Of a stretch of DNA of 64,000 bases, positions 1-8,463 are shown one piece after another. Position numbers and translations under genes: made by a program. This DNA is from Angustibacter sp049994355 (GTDB lineage: Bacteria > Actinomycetota > Actinomycetes > Actinomycetales > Angustibacteraceae). The notes below the pieces were generated by a model, which saw nothing but the letters and a program-made list of their open reading frames with translations, did not search any database and was not told where the DNA came from. The stretch spans positions 3,162,001 to 3,226,000 of the forward strand of contig NZ_CP188257.1 of assembly GCF_049994355.1 (NCBI RefSeq), written 5' to 3'. Within the stretch, counting starts at the first letter, position 1; each line of letters begins with the position of its first letter.

Positions 1-2152
1 GCTCGTCGATCGCCGCTGCCAGCGCGGCGTGGTCGCTCAGGTGCGGGTCGGCGTCGACCACGGCGGCCGCCTCCTGGCGAGCCTGGACGATCAGCTCCTC
101 GTCGCGCAGCACCCGCAGCAGCCGCAGCGAGGAGCGGAAGCCGGACTGCGCGGCACCGAGCACGTCGCCCTCGCGCCGCTGCTCCAGGTCAATCCGAGAC
201 AGCGCGAACCCGTCCGTGGTCGAGGCCACCGCGTCCAGCCGCTCGCGGGCCGGTGAGTCCGGTGACGCCTCGGTGACCAGCAGTGCGAGTCCGGCGGCCT
301 GGCCGCGCCCGATCCGGCCGCGCAGCTGGTGCAGCTGGGAGATGCCGAACCGGTCGGCGTCCAGCACCACCATCGTCGTCGCGTTCGGGACGTCGACCCC
401 GACCTCGACGACGGTGGTGGCCACCAGCACGTCCACCTCACCCGCCGTGAAGGCGGCCATGGTGGCCTCGCGCTCCTCCACCGGCAGGCGTCCGTGCAGG
501 AGCTCGACGCGCAGCCCGATCAGGGCCGGCTCGGCGCGCAGCCCGTCGATCACGTCCAGCACTGCCAGCGGCGGACGGCGCAGGCCGTCCTCGTCCGGCA
601 CTGTCGGCTCCAGGCCGTCGTCCGCGGACGCGTCGTCGCCGCCGATCCGCGGACACACCACGAAGGCCTGGCGCCCGGCGTCCACCTCCTCGCGCACCCG
701 TTGCCAGGTGCGCGACATCCAAGCCGGGTTGTCGCCCGGAACGACGTGCGTGACGACCGGTGAGCGGCCGGGCGGCAGCTCTTCCAGGGTCGAGGTCTCC
801 AGGTCACCGAACACCGTCATGGCGACCGTGCGCGGGATCGGGGTGGCGGTCATCACCAGCAGGTGCGGCGGCACGGAACCCTTGGCCCGCAACGCATCCC
901 GCTGCTCGACGCCGAACCGGTGCTGCTCGTCGACGACCACCAGACCGAGGTCGGCGAACTGCACGTGCTCCTGCAGCAGAGCGTGCGTCCCGATCACGAT
1001 GGCGGCCTCGCCGCTGGCCGCCTGCAGCAACATCCGGCGACGGACCGCGGCCGGCTGCGAGCCAGTCAGCAGGGCCACCCGGGTCGCGACGTCGCCGCCA
1101 CCGAGCATGCCGGCCTCGGCGAGGTCACCGAGCATCGTGGTGATCGAGCGGTTGTGCTGCACGGCCAGCACCTCGGTCGGTGCCAGCAGAGCCGCCTGGC
1201 CACCCGCGTCGACCACGGTGAGCATGGCGCGCAACGCCACCAGCGTCTTGCCGGAGCCGACCTCGCCCTGCAGCAGCCGGTGCATCGGCGAGGCGCCCGC
1301 CAGGTCGGTGGTCAGCTGTTCGCCGACCGCACGTTGGCCGCGGGTCAGCTCGAACGGCAGCCGCTCGTCGAACCTGGCCAGCAGCCCGTCCGGACGCGCG
1401 AGGCGGGGCGTCGCGGCGAGCTCGGCGAGCGCCGCCCGGCGGCGCAGCAGCGCCGACTGCAGGACGAAGGCCTCCTCGAACGTCAGCCGGGCGCGGGCGG
1501 CCATGGCGTCCTCGATGGTCGCCGGGTCGTGCACTGCGCGGATCGCCTCGTCGATGCCGAGCAGGCCGCGGCGGGCGCGCAGCTCGTCGGGCAGCGGGTC
1601 CGGCAGCGGCGGCAGGGTCGTCACGATCGGCGAGATCGCGTTGCGTACCTGCCAGGACTGGATACCAGCGCCGGCCGGGTAGATCGGGATCGGCTTCTCG
1701 GCCAACGCCTGCGCGGCGTCCTCGTCGGCGTCCGGCAGCACGTCGAACACGGGGTGCGCCAGCTGGCGCCGGCTCTGGTAGAGCCCGACCCGACCGCTGA
1801 ACAGCCCGACGGTGCCCACCGCCAGCTCGCGCTCGAACTTCTGCGCCGACCACTTCTTGGCCGCGAAGAAGACCAGGTCGAGGGTGCCCCGCCCATCGCC
1901 TATGCGCACCTGGACCCGGGCCCCGGGGCGGCTCTTCATCGAGTGCACCCGGACCTCGAGCACCTCGGCCAGGACGGTGACGTGCTCGTCGAGGCGCAGG
2001 CTGGACAGGTCCGTCCGCTCGCCGCGCTCGACGTAGCGGCGCGGGTAGTGCCGCAGCAGCTGGCCCACCGTGCGGATGCCGAACTGCTTCTCCAGCGCCG
2101 TCGCCGCCTTGGCGCCGACCCGTCGCCCGACCGGCACGTCCAGCTCGTTCAC
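1..2152 (-). CDS. recG: ATP-dependent DNA helicase RecG (partial, C-terminus off the left edge)
   Basis: RecG remodels stalled replication forks and Holliday junctions as a cytosolic monomer. About 717 codons are visible; the family is usually 700-750 residues, so only a short C-terminal piece is missing. The N-terminal wedge/OB region comes first, then a Walker A motif GEVGSGKT (near 1245-1265) and a DEQH box (near 915-935). The RecG C-terminal signature DGFALSRIDLEQRREGDVLG is near 160-225. The start is a GTG at 2152 overlapping the TGA of the upstream DAK2 gene by 4 nt (GTGA), so the two are probably translationally coupled. Long ORFs on the plus strand here are antisense shadows. Confidence 0.95.
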   Translation of the reverse strand, partial: MNELDVPVGRRVGAKAATALEKQFGIRTVGQLLRHYPRRYVERGERTDLSSLRLDEHVTVLAEVLEVRVHSMKSRPGARVQVRIGDGRGTLDLVFFAAKKWSAQKFERELAVGTVGLFSGRVGLYQSRRQLAHPVFDVLPDADEDAAQALAEKPIPIYPAGAGIQSWQVRNAISPIVTTLPPLPDPLPDELRARRGLLGIDEAIRAVHDPATIEDAMAARARLTFEEAFVLQSALLRRRAALAELAATPRLARPDGLLARFDERLPFELTRGQRAVGEQLTTDLAGASPMHRLLQGEVGSGKTLVALRAMLTVVDAGGQAALLAPTEVLAVQHNRSITTMLGDLAEAGMLGGGDVATRVALLTGSQPAAVRRRMLLQAASGEAAIVIGTHALLQEHVQFADLGLVVVDEQHRFGVEQRDALRAKGSVPPHLLVMTATPIPRTVAMTVFGDLETSTLEELPPGRSPVVTHVVPGDNPAWMSRTWQRVREEVDAGRQAFVVCPRIGGDDASADDGLEPTVPDEDGLRRPPLAVLDVIDGLRAEPALIGLRVELLHGRLPVEEREATMAAFTAGEVDVLVATTVVEVGVDVPNATTMVVLDADRFGISQLHQLRGRIGRGQAAGLALLVTEASPDSPARERLDAVASTTDGFALSRIDLEQRREGDVLGAAQSGFRSSLRLLRVLRDEELIVQARQEAAAVVDADPHLSDHAALAAAIDE

Positions 2153-3756
2153 TCGAGTCCCAGCAGCAGCGGGTAGCCCTCCTGGCCACCGTCCACGACG
2201 CTCACCTCGACGTCCCGGCGGGTGTCACGCACCTCGTCCAGCACAGCCTCGGCCAGGGCCTGCGAGACCGGGTCGGCCCCGGTCACCACGGTGAGCAGCT
2301 CGCCGCCGGCGGCCAGCATCCGGGCCACCACGGTGCGCGAGACCTGGCGCAGGTCGTCACCGACCACCACGACGTCGCCCTCGACCATGCCGAGCGCGTC
2401 GCCGACCCGGCACCAGCCCGAGGACGTCAGGGCGTCGCGCGAGGCCAGGGTGACCGCGCCGTGCCGGGTGGCCGCGGCAGCGGCGGCCATTCGCACGAGG
2501 TCCTCGGACGCCGACCCGGCGGCGTCGTGCACCGCGATCGCGGCCAGGCCCTGGACGGCGGCCCGGCTCGGCAGGACCGCGACCTGCAGCCCCTCGTCGC
2601 GGGCTGCGGTCGCGGCGGCCCGGGCCGAGACCAGCGTGTCCGGGTCGTTCGGCAGCAGCACGACGGAGGCGGCGCCGGTGGCGCGGACCGCGTCGAGCAG
2701 CTCACCGGTGGAAGCGCGCCGGCCCGATGCGCTACGCACCACGACGGCGCCACAGGCGGCGAACAGCCGCTCCAGCCCCGGCCCGGCCGCGGCAGCCACC
2801 ACGGCCACGCCCGACCCGGCCGCACCGTTGGCCCGTGCCCACCGTTCGCGCTGGTCGGCGAAGTGGGTCACCCGGATCCGGTAGGGACGGCCGGCGACGA
2901 TGCCGGCCTCGACGGCGGCACCGACGTCGTCGGTGTGCACGTGCACGTTCCACAGTCCGCCACCGCCGACCACCACGAGGGAGTCGCCCAGCCCGTCAAG
3001 CGCGGTTCGCAGCCCGGGCACCTGCCCGTCAACGGCGTCCAGCAGGTACATCACCTCGTACGACGGGCCGCCCGGCGCGAGGTCGCCGCAGCTCTGCGCC
3101 GCGCTGGGTCCGCCGGCCGGCCGGGCGCGGCGGCGCACCGAGCGACGTCCGGACACGGTGTTCGCGAGCGCCTCGAGCAGGATCACGACACCCTTCCCCC
3201 CGGCGTCGACCACGCCTGCGCGGGCCAGCGCCTCCAGCTGTTCGGGCGTCCGGGCAAGGGCCTCGCGGGCCGCCGTCACGGCGTGCTCGAGGGTGCGGCC
3301 CAGCGGTGCGTCGACGCACTCCCCGGCGGCTGACGAGGCGGCCCGGGCGACGCTGAGCATCGTGCCCTCGACCGGTCGCCCGACGGCGGCGTACGCCTGT
3401 TCGGTGGCCCGGCCGAGCGCGGCTCGCACTGCCGCGCCGCCGCCGTCCGGCTGCTCGCCCAGCACGTCCGCCCAGCCGCGCAGCAGCTGGCTCAGGATCA
3501 CCCCGGAGTTGCCGTGGGCGCCGAGCAGGGCGCCACGGGCGAACCCGTCGGCCACGGCGGCCAGGTCGGCGCCATCCGGCAGCTGCTCGACAGCGGCCAC
3601 CGCGGCCTCGACGGTCAGGTACAGGTTGGTCCCGGTGTCGCCGTCCGGGACGGGGTAGACGTTGAGCCCGTCGATCTCGTCGCGCTGGTCACCGAGGTGC
3701 TCGAGCGCGGCGATCCCCCATCGTCTGGCCGCGCGGGCGTCGAGGTGATCGAGCAC
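2149..3756 (-). CDS. DAK2 (DhaL) domain protein, FakA/YloV-like
   Basis: The 535-residue protein begins with a DhaL/DAK2 nucleotide-binding domain (about residues 10-200). It has the Mg-ADP loop NVYPVPDGDTGTN near residues 33-45 and the GAHGNSG segment near 80. The C-terminal half resembles the FakA/DegV-associated regions. FakA-type proteins are the ATP-binding subunit of fatty acid kinase and work with DegV-like FakB carriers; no FakB is visible here, so the substrate is inferred. The gene always neighbours recG and rpmB in actinobacteria. The GTG start at 3756 has no Shine-Dalgarno but has a -10 box 6 nt upstream, so a leaderless mRNA is likely. Confidence 0.85.
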   Translation of the reverse strand: MLDHLDARAARRWGIAALEHLGDQRDEIDGLNVYPVPDGDTGTNLYLTVEAAVAAVEQLPDGADLAAVADGFARGALLGAHGNSGVILSQLLRGWADVLGEQPDGGGAAVRAALGRATEQAYAAVGRPVEGTMLSVARAASSAAGECVDAPLGRTLEHAVTAAREALARTPEQLEALARAGVVDAGGKGVVILLEALANTVSGRRSVRRRARPAGGPSAAQSCGDLAPGGPSYEVMYLLDAVDGQVPGLRTALDGLGDSLVVVGGGGLWNVHVHTDDVGAAVEAGIVAGRPYRIRVTHFADQRERWARANGAAGSGVAVVAAAAGPGLERLFAACGAVVVRSASGRRASTGELLDAVRATGAASVVLLPNDPDTLVSARAAATAARDEGLQVAVLPSRAAVQGLAAIAVHDAAGSASEDLVRMAAAAAATRHGAVTLASRDALTSSGWCRVGDALGMVEGDVVVVGDDLRQVSRTVVARMLAAGGELLTVVTGADPVSQALAEAVLDEVRDTRRDVEVSVVDGGQEGYPLLLGLE

Positions 3757-3762
3757 GGTGGA

Positions 3763-3768
3763 AGGCTA
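3763..3768 (-). promoter_or_regulatory. -10 box of the DAK2-recG transcript
   Basis: TAGCCT (minus strand) ends 6 nt before the GTG at 3756. That spacing puts the transcription start at or beside the start codon. Confidence 0.5.
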
Positions 3769-3795
3769 GCCTGCCGGTACGTCAAGACCGTCGGT

Positions 3796-3825
3796 TTGGG
3801 CTCACGGGCCGCCGTCGGCTACGCT
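3796..3825 (+). promoter_or_regulatory. Candidate rpmB promoter
   Basis: TTGGGC (3796-3801) and TACGCT (3820-3825) are separated by 18 bp, about 110 nt upstream of rpmB. This would leave an rpmB leader of roughly 100 nt. The match is moderate and was found by eye. Confidence 0.3.
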
Positions 3826-3934
3826 GTATCGGCTGCCCGAAGGCTCGGGCACTCTCGCGCGTCCCGCCCACACAATCGTGCTGGATGGCTGGCGCGCGGG
3901 ACACCGACAGAACCAGTGGATCAGGAGAACACCC

Positions 3935-4129
3935 GTGGCTGCCAACTGCGACGTCTGCGGCAAGGGGCCGGGTTTCGGTCATTCCATCTCGCACTCGCAC
4001 CGTCGGACCAAGCGTCGCTGGAACCCGAACATCCAGCGCGTGCGCGCCAAGGTCGGCGCCGCTGGCGTGACCCCGAAGCGTCTGAACGTCTGCACGTCCT
4101 GCCTCAAGGCGGGCAAGGTCACTCGCTGA
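3935..4129 (+). CDS. rpmB: 50S ribosomal protein L28
   Basis: A 64-residue basic protein with the L28 features CDVCGKGPGFGHSISHSHRR at the N-terminus and WNPNIQRVRA in the middle. It ends with the CTSCLKAGKV segment. Both CxxC pairs are kept, so this is the zinc-binding form of L28. The start is GTG at 3935 with AGGAG about 8 nt upstream; longer readings to 3878 lack family support. It is transcribed away from the DAK2 gene and convergently with thiL, with an intrinsic terminator immediately downstream. Confidence 0.96.
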   Translation: MAANCDVCGKGPGFGHSISHSHRRTKRRWNPNIQRVRAKVGAAGVTPKRLNVCTSCLKAGKVTR

Positions 4130-4148
4130 CCCGCTGAACAGCTCGTTC

Positions 4149-4182
4149 CGAAGGCCGGTCCCCCAACGTGGGCCGGCCTTCG
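4149..4182 (+). terminator. rpmB intrinsic terminator
   Basis: Perfect 10-bp stem CGAAGGCCGG (4149-4158) / CCGGCCTTCG (4173-4182) with a 14-nt loop, 19 nt after the rpmB stop. The T-tract is weak, as is common in actinobacteria. Confidence 0.7.
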
Positions 4183-4209
4183 CGCTGTTTGCTGCGCCCG
4201 TCGCGATCG

Positions 4210-4269
4210 CTGACCTGACGCAGATCGGGCACTCCGCCGAGCTCAGGTGCCCCCTTTGCGTCAGGTCAG
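4210..4269. repeat. Inverted repeat between rpmB and thiL
   Basis: The arms CTGACCTGACGCA (4210-4222) and TGCGTCAGGTCAG (4257-4269) are perfect 13-bp complements, separated by 34 nt. The right arm overlaps the thiL stop codon. It lies between convergent genes and could terminate thiL. Confidence 0.55.
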
Positions 4270-5252
4270 GGGCGGAAGTGGTCCCAGCCGAGCGTGTCGA
4301 GCGGCTCGCCGTCCAGCAGCACGGGTGCGGGCCCGGTCGCGGGGATGACCTCGCCGATCCGGTCGAAGCCGTCCGGCAAGGTCGCGTCAGCCGGGAAGGT
4401 CGCTACCAGGCAGTGGTCCTCGCCACCGCCGAGCACCCAGCTCAGCACGAGCGAAGGGTCGGAGAGCACCTGCGCTGCAGCCAACAGCTCCGGGAACGCG
4501 GACGCATCAGCGAGCCAGCCATCGAGGTTGATGCCGACCCCGCTGGCACGGGCGATCCGGCCGAGGTCGCGCCCGAGTCCGTCGCTGACGTCGAGCATGG
4601 ACGTCGCGCCCGCCACCGCGGCCACGACCCCGGACGCGTAGGGCGGGGTCGGACGACGGTGCGCGGCCACCAGCTCGGCCGCGACATCGCCGCGGCCGAG
4701 CCGCAGCAGCTCCCACCCGGCCGCGGACCGACCCAGCGGGCCGGCCACCGCCACCACCTCGCCTGGGCGTGCCTGCGATCGCAGCACCGGGTCGCGTCCC
4801 TGGAGGTCGCCCAGCGCGGTGACGGACACCACGATCAAAGGGCCGGAGGACAGGTCCCCGCCGACCACCCCGGCGCCCGTCCCGGAGCAGGCCGCCGCCA
4901 GACCGTCCGCGAGGCCCACGGCCCAGGACACCTCCAGCTCCGGCGGCGCGACCAACCCGACCAGCAGCGCGGTGGGCACGGCGCCCATCGCCGCGACGTC
5001 CGCGAGGTTCTGCGCGGCGGCCTTCCAGCCGACGTCCTGCGCGCTGGACCAGTCCCGCCGGAAGTCCCGTCCTTCGACCAGGACGTCGGTCGTCGCGACC
5101 ACCCGACCGTCCGGCGCATTCACCACCGCGGTGTCGTCACCGGGCCCGACCAAGGTGCCGGCGGCGTGCGGCAGGCGAGGGAAGATCGCGGCGAGCAGGC
5201 CGTCCTCACCGACGTCGGCAAGAGTGGGCTGCCCCGAACGGTCATCTGACAC
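4266..5252 (-). CDS. thiL: Thiamine-monophosphate kinase
   Basis: ThiL phosphorylates thiamine monophosphate to thiamine diphosphate, the active cofactor, which is also needed by the IlvB encoded in this window. The 328 residues contain the AIR-synthase-like fold motifs GPGDDTAVV (near 35), the metal-binding TTDVLVEGRDF, AAQNLADVAAMGA and the C-terminal GGGEDH. The GTG at 5252 was chosen because a -10 box lies exactly 7 nt upstream. A GTG at 5261 would add three residues. The open frame continues to 5549, but that extension runs antisense through the Lrp gene and is not supported. Confidence 0.92.
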   Translation of the reverse strand: MSDDRSGQPTLADVGEDGLLAAIFPRLPHAAGTLVGPGDDTAVVNAPDGRVVATTDVLVEGRDFRRDWSSAQDVGWKAAAQNLADVAAMGAVPTALLVGLVAPPELEVSWAVGLADGLAAACSGTGAGVVGGDLSSGPLIVVSVTALGDLQGRDPVLRSQARPGEVVAVAGPLGRSAAGWELLRLGRGDVAAELVAAHRRPTPPYASGVVAAVAGATSMLDVSDGLGRDLGRIARASGVGINLDGWLADASAFPELLAAAQVLSDPSLVLSWVLGGGEDHCLVATFPADATLPDGFDRIGEVIPATGPAPVLLDGEPLDTLGWDHFRP

Positions 5253-5259
5253 GTCCGGC

Positions 5260-5265
5260 ACGGTA
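5260..5265 (-). promoter_or_regulatory. -10 box of thiL
   Basis: TACCGT (minus strand), 7 nt before the GTG at 5252, supports this start over 5261. Confidence 0.45.
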
Positions 5266-5318
5266 GCGTTCGCTTCGACGCGGAGCAGCGGGCACCGCAC
5301 GAACCCCTGGAGGACGCG

Positions 5319-5555
5319 GTGGTGGTGCAGGCCTACATCCTCATCCAGACCGAGGTCGGCAAGGCGGCCACGGTCGCCGAGACGATCGCCGGCATCTCCG
5401 GCGTCACCCTCGCAGAGGACGTCACCGGCCCCTACGACGTCATCGCGCGGGTCGAGGCTCGCAACGTCGACGAGTTGGGCAAGCTCGTCATAGCGAAGAT
5501 CCAGGACGTCGCCGGAATCACCCGCACGTTGACGTGCACCGTCGTCCACGTCTGA
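5319..5555 (+). CDS. Stand-alone Lrp/AsnC ligand-binding (RAM) domain protein
   Basis: A 78-residue protein consisting only of the RAM domain of Lrp/AsnC regulators, with the typical VQAYILIQTEVGKA start and DVTGPYDVIARVEA core. It has no helix-turn-helix, so it probably does not bind DNA alone. Such small proteins form amino-acid-binding oligomers and may modulate full-length Lrp proteins. The start is the first of three tandem GTG codons, with GGAGG 5 nt upstream. It is divergent from thiL and overlaps the downstream DUF3515 gene by 22 nt. Confidence 0.85.
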   Translation: MVVQAYILIQTEVGKAATVAETIAGISGVTLAEDVTGPYDVIARVEARNVDELGKLVIAKIQDVAGITRTLTCTVVHV

Positions 5556-6004
5556 TCCTCGTCCTCTCGCTGGCCGTCGCGGCGCTGCTCGCGCTCGGTG
5601 CGGTCTCCTGGTGGCACTGGCGTCCCCTGCGCGTGTCCGCGCCCGCCGACGCAGCGAACCCGCGATGCGCGGCGATGGCCGACGACCTGCCCGCGAAGGT
5701 GCACGGCCAGGGACGGGTGCGGACGACGTCCGGCTCCCCCGCGGTCGCGGCCTGGGGTGACCCTGCGGTGATCTGGCGCTGCGGCGTCACGCCGCCCGGC
5801 GCGACCACCGACGAGTGCCTGGACGTCGACGGGGTGGACTGGGTGGTGCACGTGCTGGACGACGGCGCCGCGTTCACCACCTTCGGACGCGACCCCGCAG
5901 TGCAGGTGCTGGTGCCGCACGACTACGCACCGGAGCCGCTGCTGCTGTCGGCCTTCTCTTCGGTGGCCGGCGCTGTGCCGCAGGGCGCGAACCACTGCAG
6001 CTGA
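5534..6004 (+). CDS. DUF3515 family membrane-anchored protein
   Basis: A 156-residue protein with one N-terminal hydrophobic segment (about residues 7-28), then an extracytoplasmic domain with paired cysteines (NPRCA, WRCGV, DECLD, NHCS) that could form disulfides. It matches actinobacterial DUF3515 proteins of this locus, whose function is unknown. The GTG start lies inside the Lrp gene, which suggests coupled translation. It converges on ddl with a 3-nt gap. Confidence 0.8.
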   Translation: MHRRPRLILVLSLAVAALLALGAVSWWHWRPLRVSAPADAANPRCAAMADDLPAKVHGQGRVRTTSGSPAVAAWGDPAVIWRCGVTPPGATTDECLDVDGVDWVVHVLDDGAAFTTFGRDPAVQVLVPHDYAPEPLLLSAFSSVAGAVPQGANHCS

Positions 6005-6007
6005 GGG

Positions 6008-7162
6008 TCAGCGCAAACCGGTGGGACGACGCAGCGCGAGCTGGACCAGCCGGTCCACCAGGGCCGGGTAGTCCACGCCGGACGCAGCCCACATCCGCGG
6101 GTACATCGAGTGCGGGGTGAAGCCCGGCATCGTGTTGATCTCGTTGACCACGACGTCGCCGGCCGTCGTCCAGAACACGTCGACCCGGGCCAGCCCCTCG
6201 CAGCCCATCACCTCGAAGGCCTGGACGGCGAGCTCGCGCACCCGGTCGCGCACGTCGGCCGGGACGTCGGCCGGGGTCGTGAGCCGGACGTCAGCCTCGT
6301 CGACGTACTTGGCCTCGAAGTCGTAGAACGCGTGCCCCGAGACGACCTCGATCTCACCGAGCTCGCTGGCCCGCGGCGTGCCGTCGAGGTCCTGCAGGAC
6401 CCCGCACTCCAGCTCGCGTCCGATGATGGCCGCCTCGACCACGACCTTTGGGTCGTGGCCTCGGGCCACCTCGAACGCCGCCGGCAGCCCGGCCGCGTCG
6501 TCCACCTTCGTGATGCCGATGCTGGACCCCGCCCGGGCCGGCTTGACGAACATCGGGAAGCCGAGCGTCTGCAGCCGCTGCAGCACGCCCTCGCTGTCCT
6601 GCTGCCAGTCCCGCGCGGTGACCACCTGGTAGGGCCCGACCGGCAACCCGTGCCCGGCCAGCAGCACCTTCATGTAGTGCTTGTCCATGCCGGCGGCGGA
6701 GGCCAGCACGCCCGAGCCGACGTACGGCACGTCGCCGAGCTCGAGCAGCCCCTGCAAAGTGCCGTCCTCGCCGAAGGGCCCGTGCAGCAGGGGAAAGACC
6801 ACGTCGACGTCACCCAACGTGGCGGGCACCTCGCCGGGCCGCAGCGCCACCAGCGCGCGGTCCGAGGTGCTCATCGGGACCACGACACCCGGCCCGCTCG
6901 TGTCCACCTCGGGCAGCTCGCGCCCGTGGGCCTCCAGGGCCGCCGGATCGTCCGCGGCGAGCACCCAGCGCCCGTCCTGGGCGATCCCGACCGGGACCAC
7001 GTCGTAACGATCGCGGTCCAACGCGCGCAGCACACCGGCCGCGGTCATGCAGCTGATCGCATGCTCGCTGGACCGCCCGCCGAACACCACGGCCACCCGC
7101 GGCCGGGACGCTGCGGGCGGTCGGGGCTGCTGGCTCGACTCGGAGCTCGACTGGTCGCTCAT
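6008..7162 (-). CDS. ddl: D-alanine--D-alanine ligase
   Basis: The enzyme joins two D-Ala with ATP to make the dipeptide end of the peptidoglycan precursor. The 384 residues include VAVVFGGRSSEHAIS at the N-terminus, the ATP-grasp core with MDKHYMKVLLAGHGLPV, the FVKPARAGSSIGITKV loop, and the C-terminal NEINTMPGFTPHSMYP with metal-binding Glu/Asn. Length is normal for the family. The N-terminal 20 residues are Ser/Gln/Pro-rich and probably disordered. A TAGGGT box lies 9 nt before the ATG, slightly further than in the leaderless genes of this window. Confidence 0.95.
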   Translation of the reverse strand: MSDQSSSESSQQPRPPAASRPRVAVVFGGRSSEHAISCMTAAGVLRALDRDRYDVVPVGIAQDGRWVLAADDPAALEAHGRELPEVDTSGPGVVVPMSTSDRALVALRPGEVPATLGDVDVVFPLLHGPFGEDGTLQGLLELGDVPYVGSGVLASAAGMDKHYMKVLLAGHGLPVGPYQVVTARDWQQDSEGVLQRLQTLGFPMFVKPARAGSSIGITKVDDAAGLPAAFEVARGHDPKVVVEAAIIGRELECGVLQDLDGTPRASELGEIEVVSGHAFYDFEAKYVDEADVRLTTPADVPADVRDRVRELAVQAFEVMGCEGLARVDVFWTTAGDVVVNEINTMPGFTPHSMYPRMWAASGVDYPALVDRLVQLALRRPTGLR

Positions 7163-7193
7163 CGCCGACCGACCCTACCCCGCAGCGGGCGGC

Positions 7194-7199
7194 TAGCCT
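7194..7199 (+). promoter_or_regulatory. -10 box of the cystathionine gamma-lyase-like gene
   Basis: TAGCCT, 7 nt before the GTG at 7207. Confidence 0.5.
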
Positions 7200-7206
7200 T
7201 CACCCC

Positions 7207-8346
7207 GTGACCGACGAGCGCAACGACAAGTACTCGCCCGCCACGCTGGCCGTCGCCGCCGGGCGACCGACGGCCGGGCCGGGTGCCGCGATGAACGAGC
7301 CGATCTGGCTCACCTCGACGTACGGTGCGGACGGCCAGTACGACTACGGCCGCACCGGGAACCCGACCTGGGACGCGTTCGAGAGTGCGCTCGGCGCGCT
7401 CGAGGGCGGGCAGGCGCTGGTCTACTCGGCCGGCATGGCCGCGGTCTCGGCGGTCGCCGGCCTGGTGCCCGAGGGCGGCCTCGTGGTGGCGCCGACCAGC
7501 GCCTACACCGGCACGACCGCGTTGCTGCGCGAGTCGGCGCAGCAGGGCCGGCTGCAGCTGCGCGAGGTCGACCTGACCGACGTCCCCGCCGTGCAGGGAG
7601 CCCTGGACGGCGCGGCCATGCTGGTGGTGGAGACGCCGACCAACCCGCTGCTGGACGTGGCGGACCTGTCCGCGCTCGTCGCGGCCGCCGAGGCCGCGGG
7701 CGCGCTGGTCGTCGTGGACAACACCTTCGCCACGCCGCTCGGCCAGCGCCCGCTGGCCCACGGCGCGGACGTCGTCGTGCACTCGGTGACCAAGTACCTG
7801 TCCGGCCACTCCGACGTGATCCTCGGCGCGACGGTGACCCGGGACGACGACCCCGGCCGGGCGCTGCACGAGCGGCTGCGCGCCCACCGCCGGCTGAACG
7901 GGTCGATCGCCGGACCCTCCGAGGTGTGGCTGGCGCTGCGCGGCCTGCGCACGCTGGCCGTGCGTTACGAGCGGGCCCAGGCAAACGCGGCCGAGCTGGC
8001 TCGCCGGCTCAGCGAGCACCCTGCGGTGTCCCGGGTGCGCCACCCCTCGCTGCCGGACGACCCGGGTCACCAGCGGGCAGCCCGGCAGATGCTCGGGTTC
8101 GGGGCGATCGTGGCGGTCGAGGTGGGCGGCGACGCCGAGCTGGCCGAGCGGGTGGCCTGCTCGACCCGGCTGTGGGTGCACACGACGAGCTTGGGCGGGG
8201 TCGAGTCCACGCTCGAGCGTCGTCGTCGCCACCCGCTGGAGCCGGACGACGTGCCCGTGGACCTGCTGCGGCTCTCGGTCGGGATCGAGGACGTCGAAGA
8301 CCTGTGGGCCGACTTGGACCAGGCCCTGCGGACCGCCACTCGGTGA
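7207..8346 (+). CDS. Trans-sulfuration PLP enzyme, cystathionine gamma-lyase-like
   Basis: A 379-residue Cys/Met-metabolism PLP enzyme (fold type I). The PLP lysine is in SVTKYLSGHSD near residue 197. The VVDNTFATPLGQRP block carries the PLP-ring Asp, and the ETPTNPLLDV segment is also kept. The residues do not decide between cystathionine gamma-lyase, gamma-synthase and related lyases; the relatively short N-terminus and the context suggest a lyase. It sits between ddl and gpsA, both on the other strand. The stop codon lies inside the first copy of a 12-bp tandem repeat. Confidence 0.85.
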   Translation: MTDERNDKYSPATLAVAAGRPTAGPGAAMNEPIWLTSTYGADGQYDYGRTGNPTWDAFESALGALEGGQALVYSAGMAAVSAVAGLVPEGGLVVAPTSAYTGTTALLRESAQQGRLQLREVDLTDVPAVQGALDGAAMLVVETPTNPLLDVADLSALVAAAEAAGALVVVDNTFATPLGQRPLAHGADVVVHSVTKYLSGHSDVILGATVTRDDDPGRALHERLRAHRRLNGSIAGPSEVWLALRGLRTLAVRYERAQANAAELARRLSEHPAVSRVRHPSLPDDPGHQRAARQMLGFGAIVAVEVGGDAELAERVACSTRLWVHTTSLGGVESTLERRRRHPLEPDDVPVDLLRLSVGIEDVEDLWADLDQALRTATR

Positions 8347-8413
8347 CCACCGGGGTGACCACCGGGGTGACCACCGGGGTGACCACCGGGGTGACCACCG
8401 GGGTGATCACCGC
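8342..8413. repeat. 12-bp tandem repeat (5 perfect copies plus 1 variant)
   Basis: GGTGACCACCGG is repeated five times without change (8342-8401), followed by the variant GGTGATCACCGC (8402-8413). Each unit contains a 4-2-4 dyad, GGTG-AC-CACC. The array covers the stop codon of the PLP enzyme and lies between two convergent genes. Confidence 0.9.
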
Positions 8414-8463
8414 GGAATGGCTGTGATCACGACCAGCTCTCGGTGACCATCGCGGTGGCGACG

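Noticed and set aside
216..2176. Long plus-strand ORFs opposite recG
   Set aside because: High-GC antisense shadows: Arg/Ser/Ala-rich translations with no family pattern, while the minus strand encodes an intact RecG.
5253..5549. N-terminal extension of the thiL frame
   Set aside because: It runs antisense through the Lrp-type gene and lacks ThiL similarity. The GTG at 5252 has a well-placed -10 box.
8423..8431. GTGATCAC motifs after the 12-bp repeat as a CRP-type site
   Set aside because: The half-site spacing does not fit the CRP consensus TGTGA-N6-TCACA, and the site lies between two convergent gene ends.
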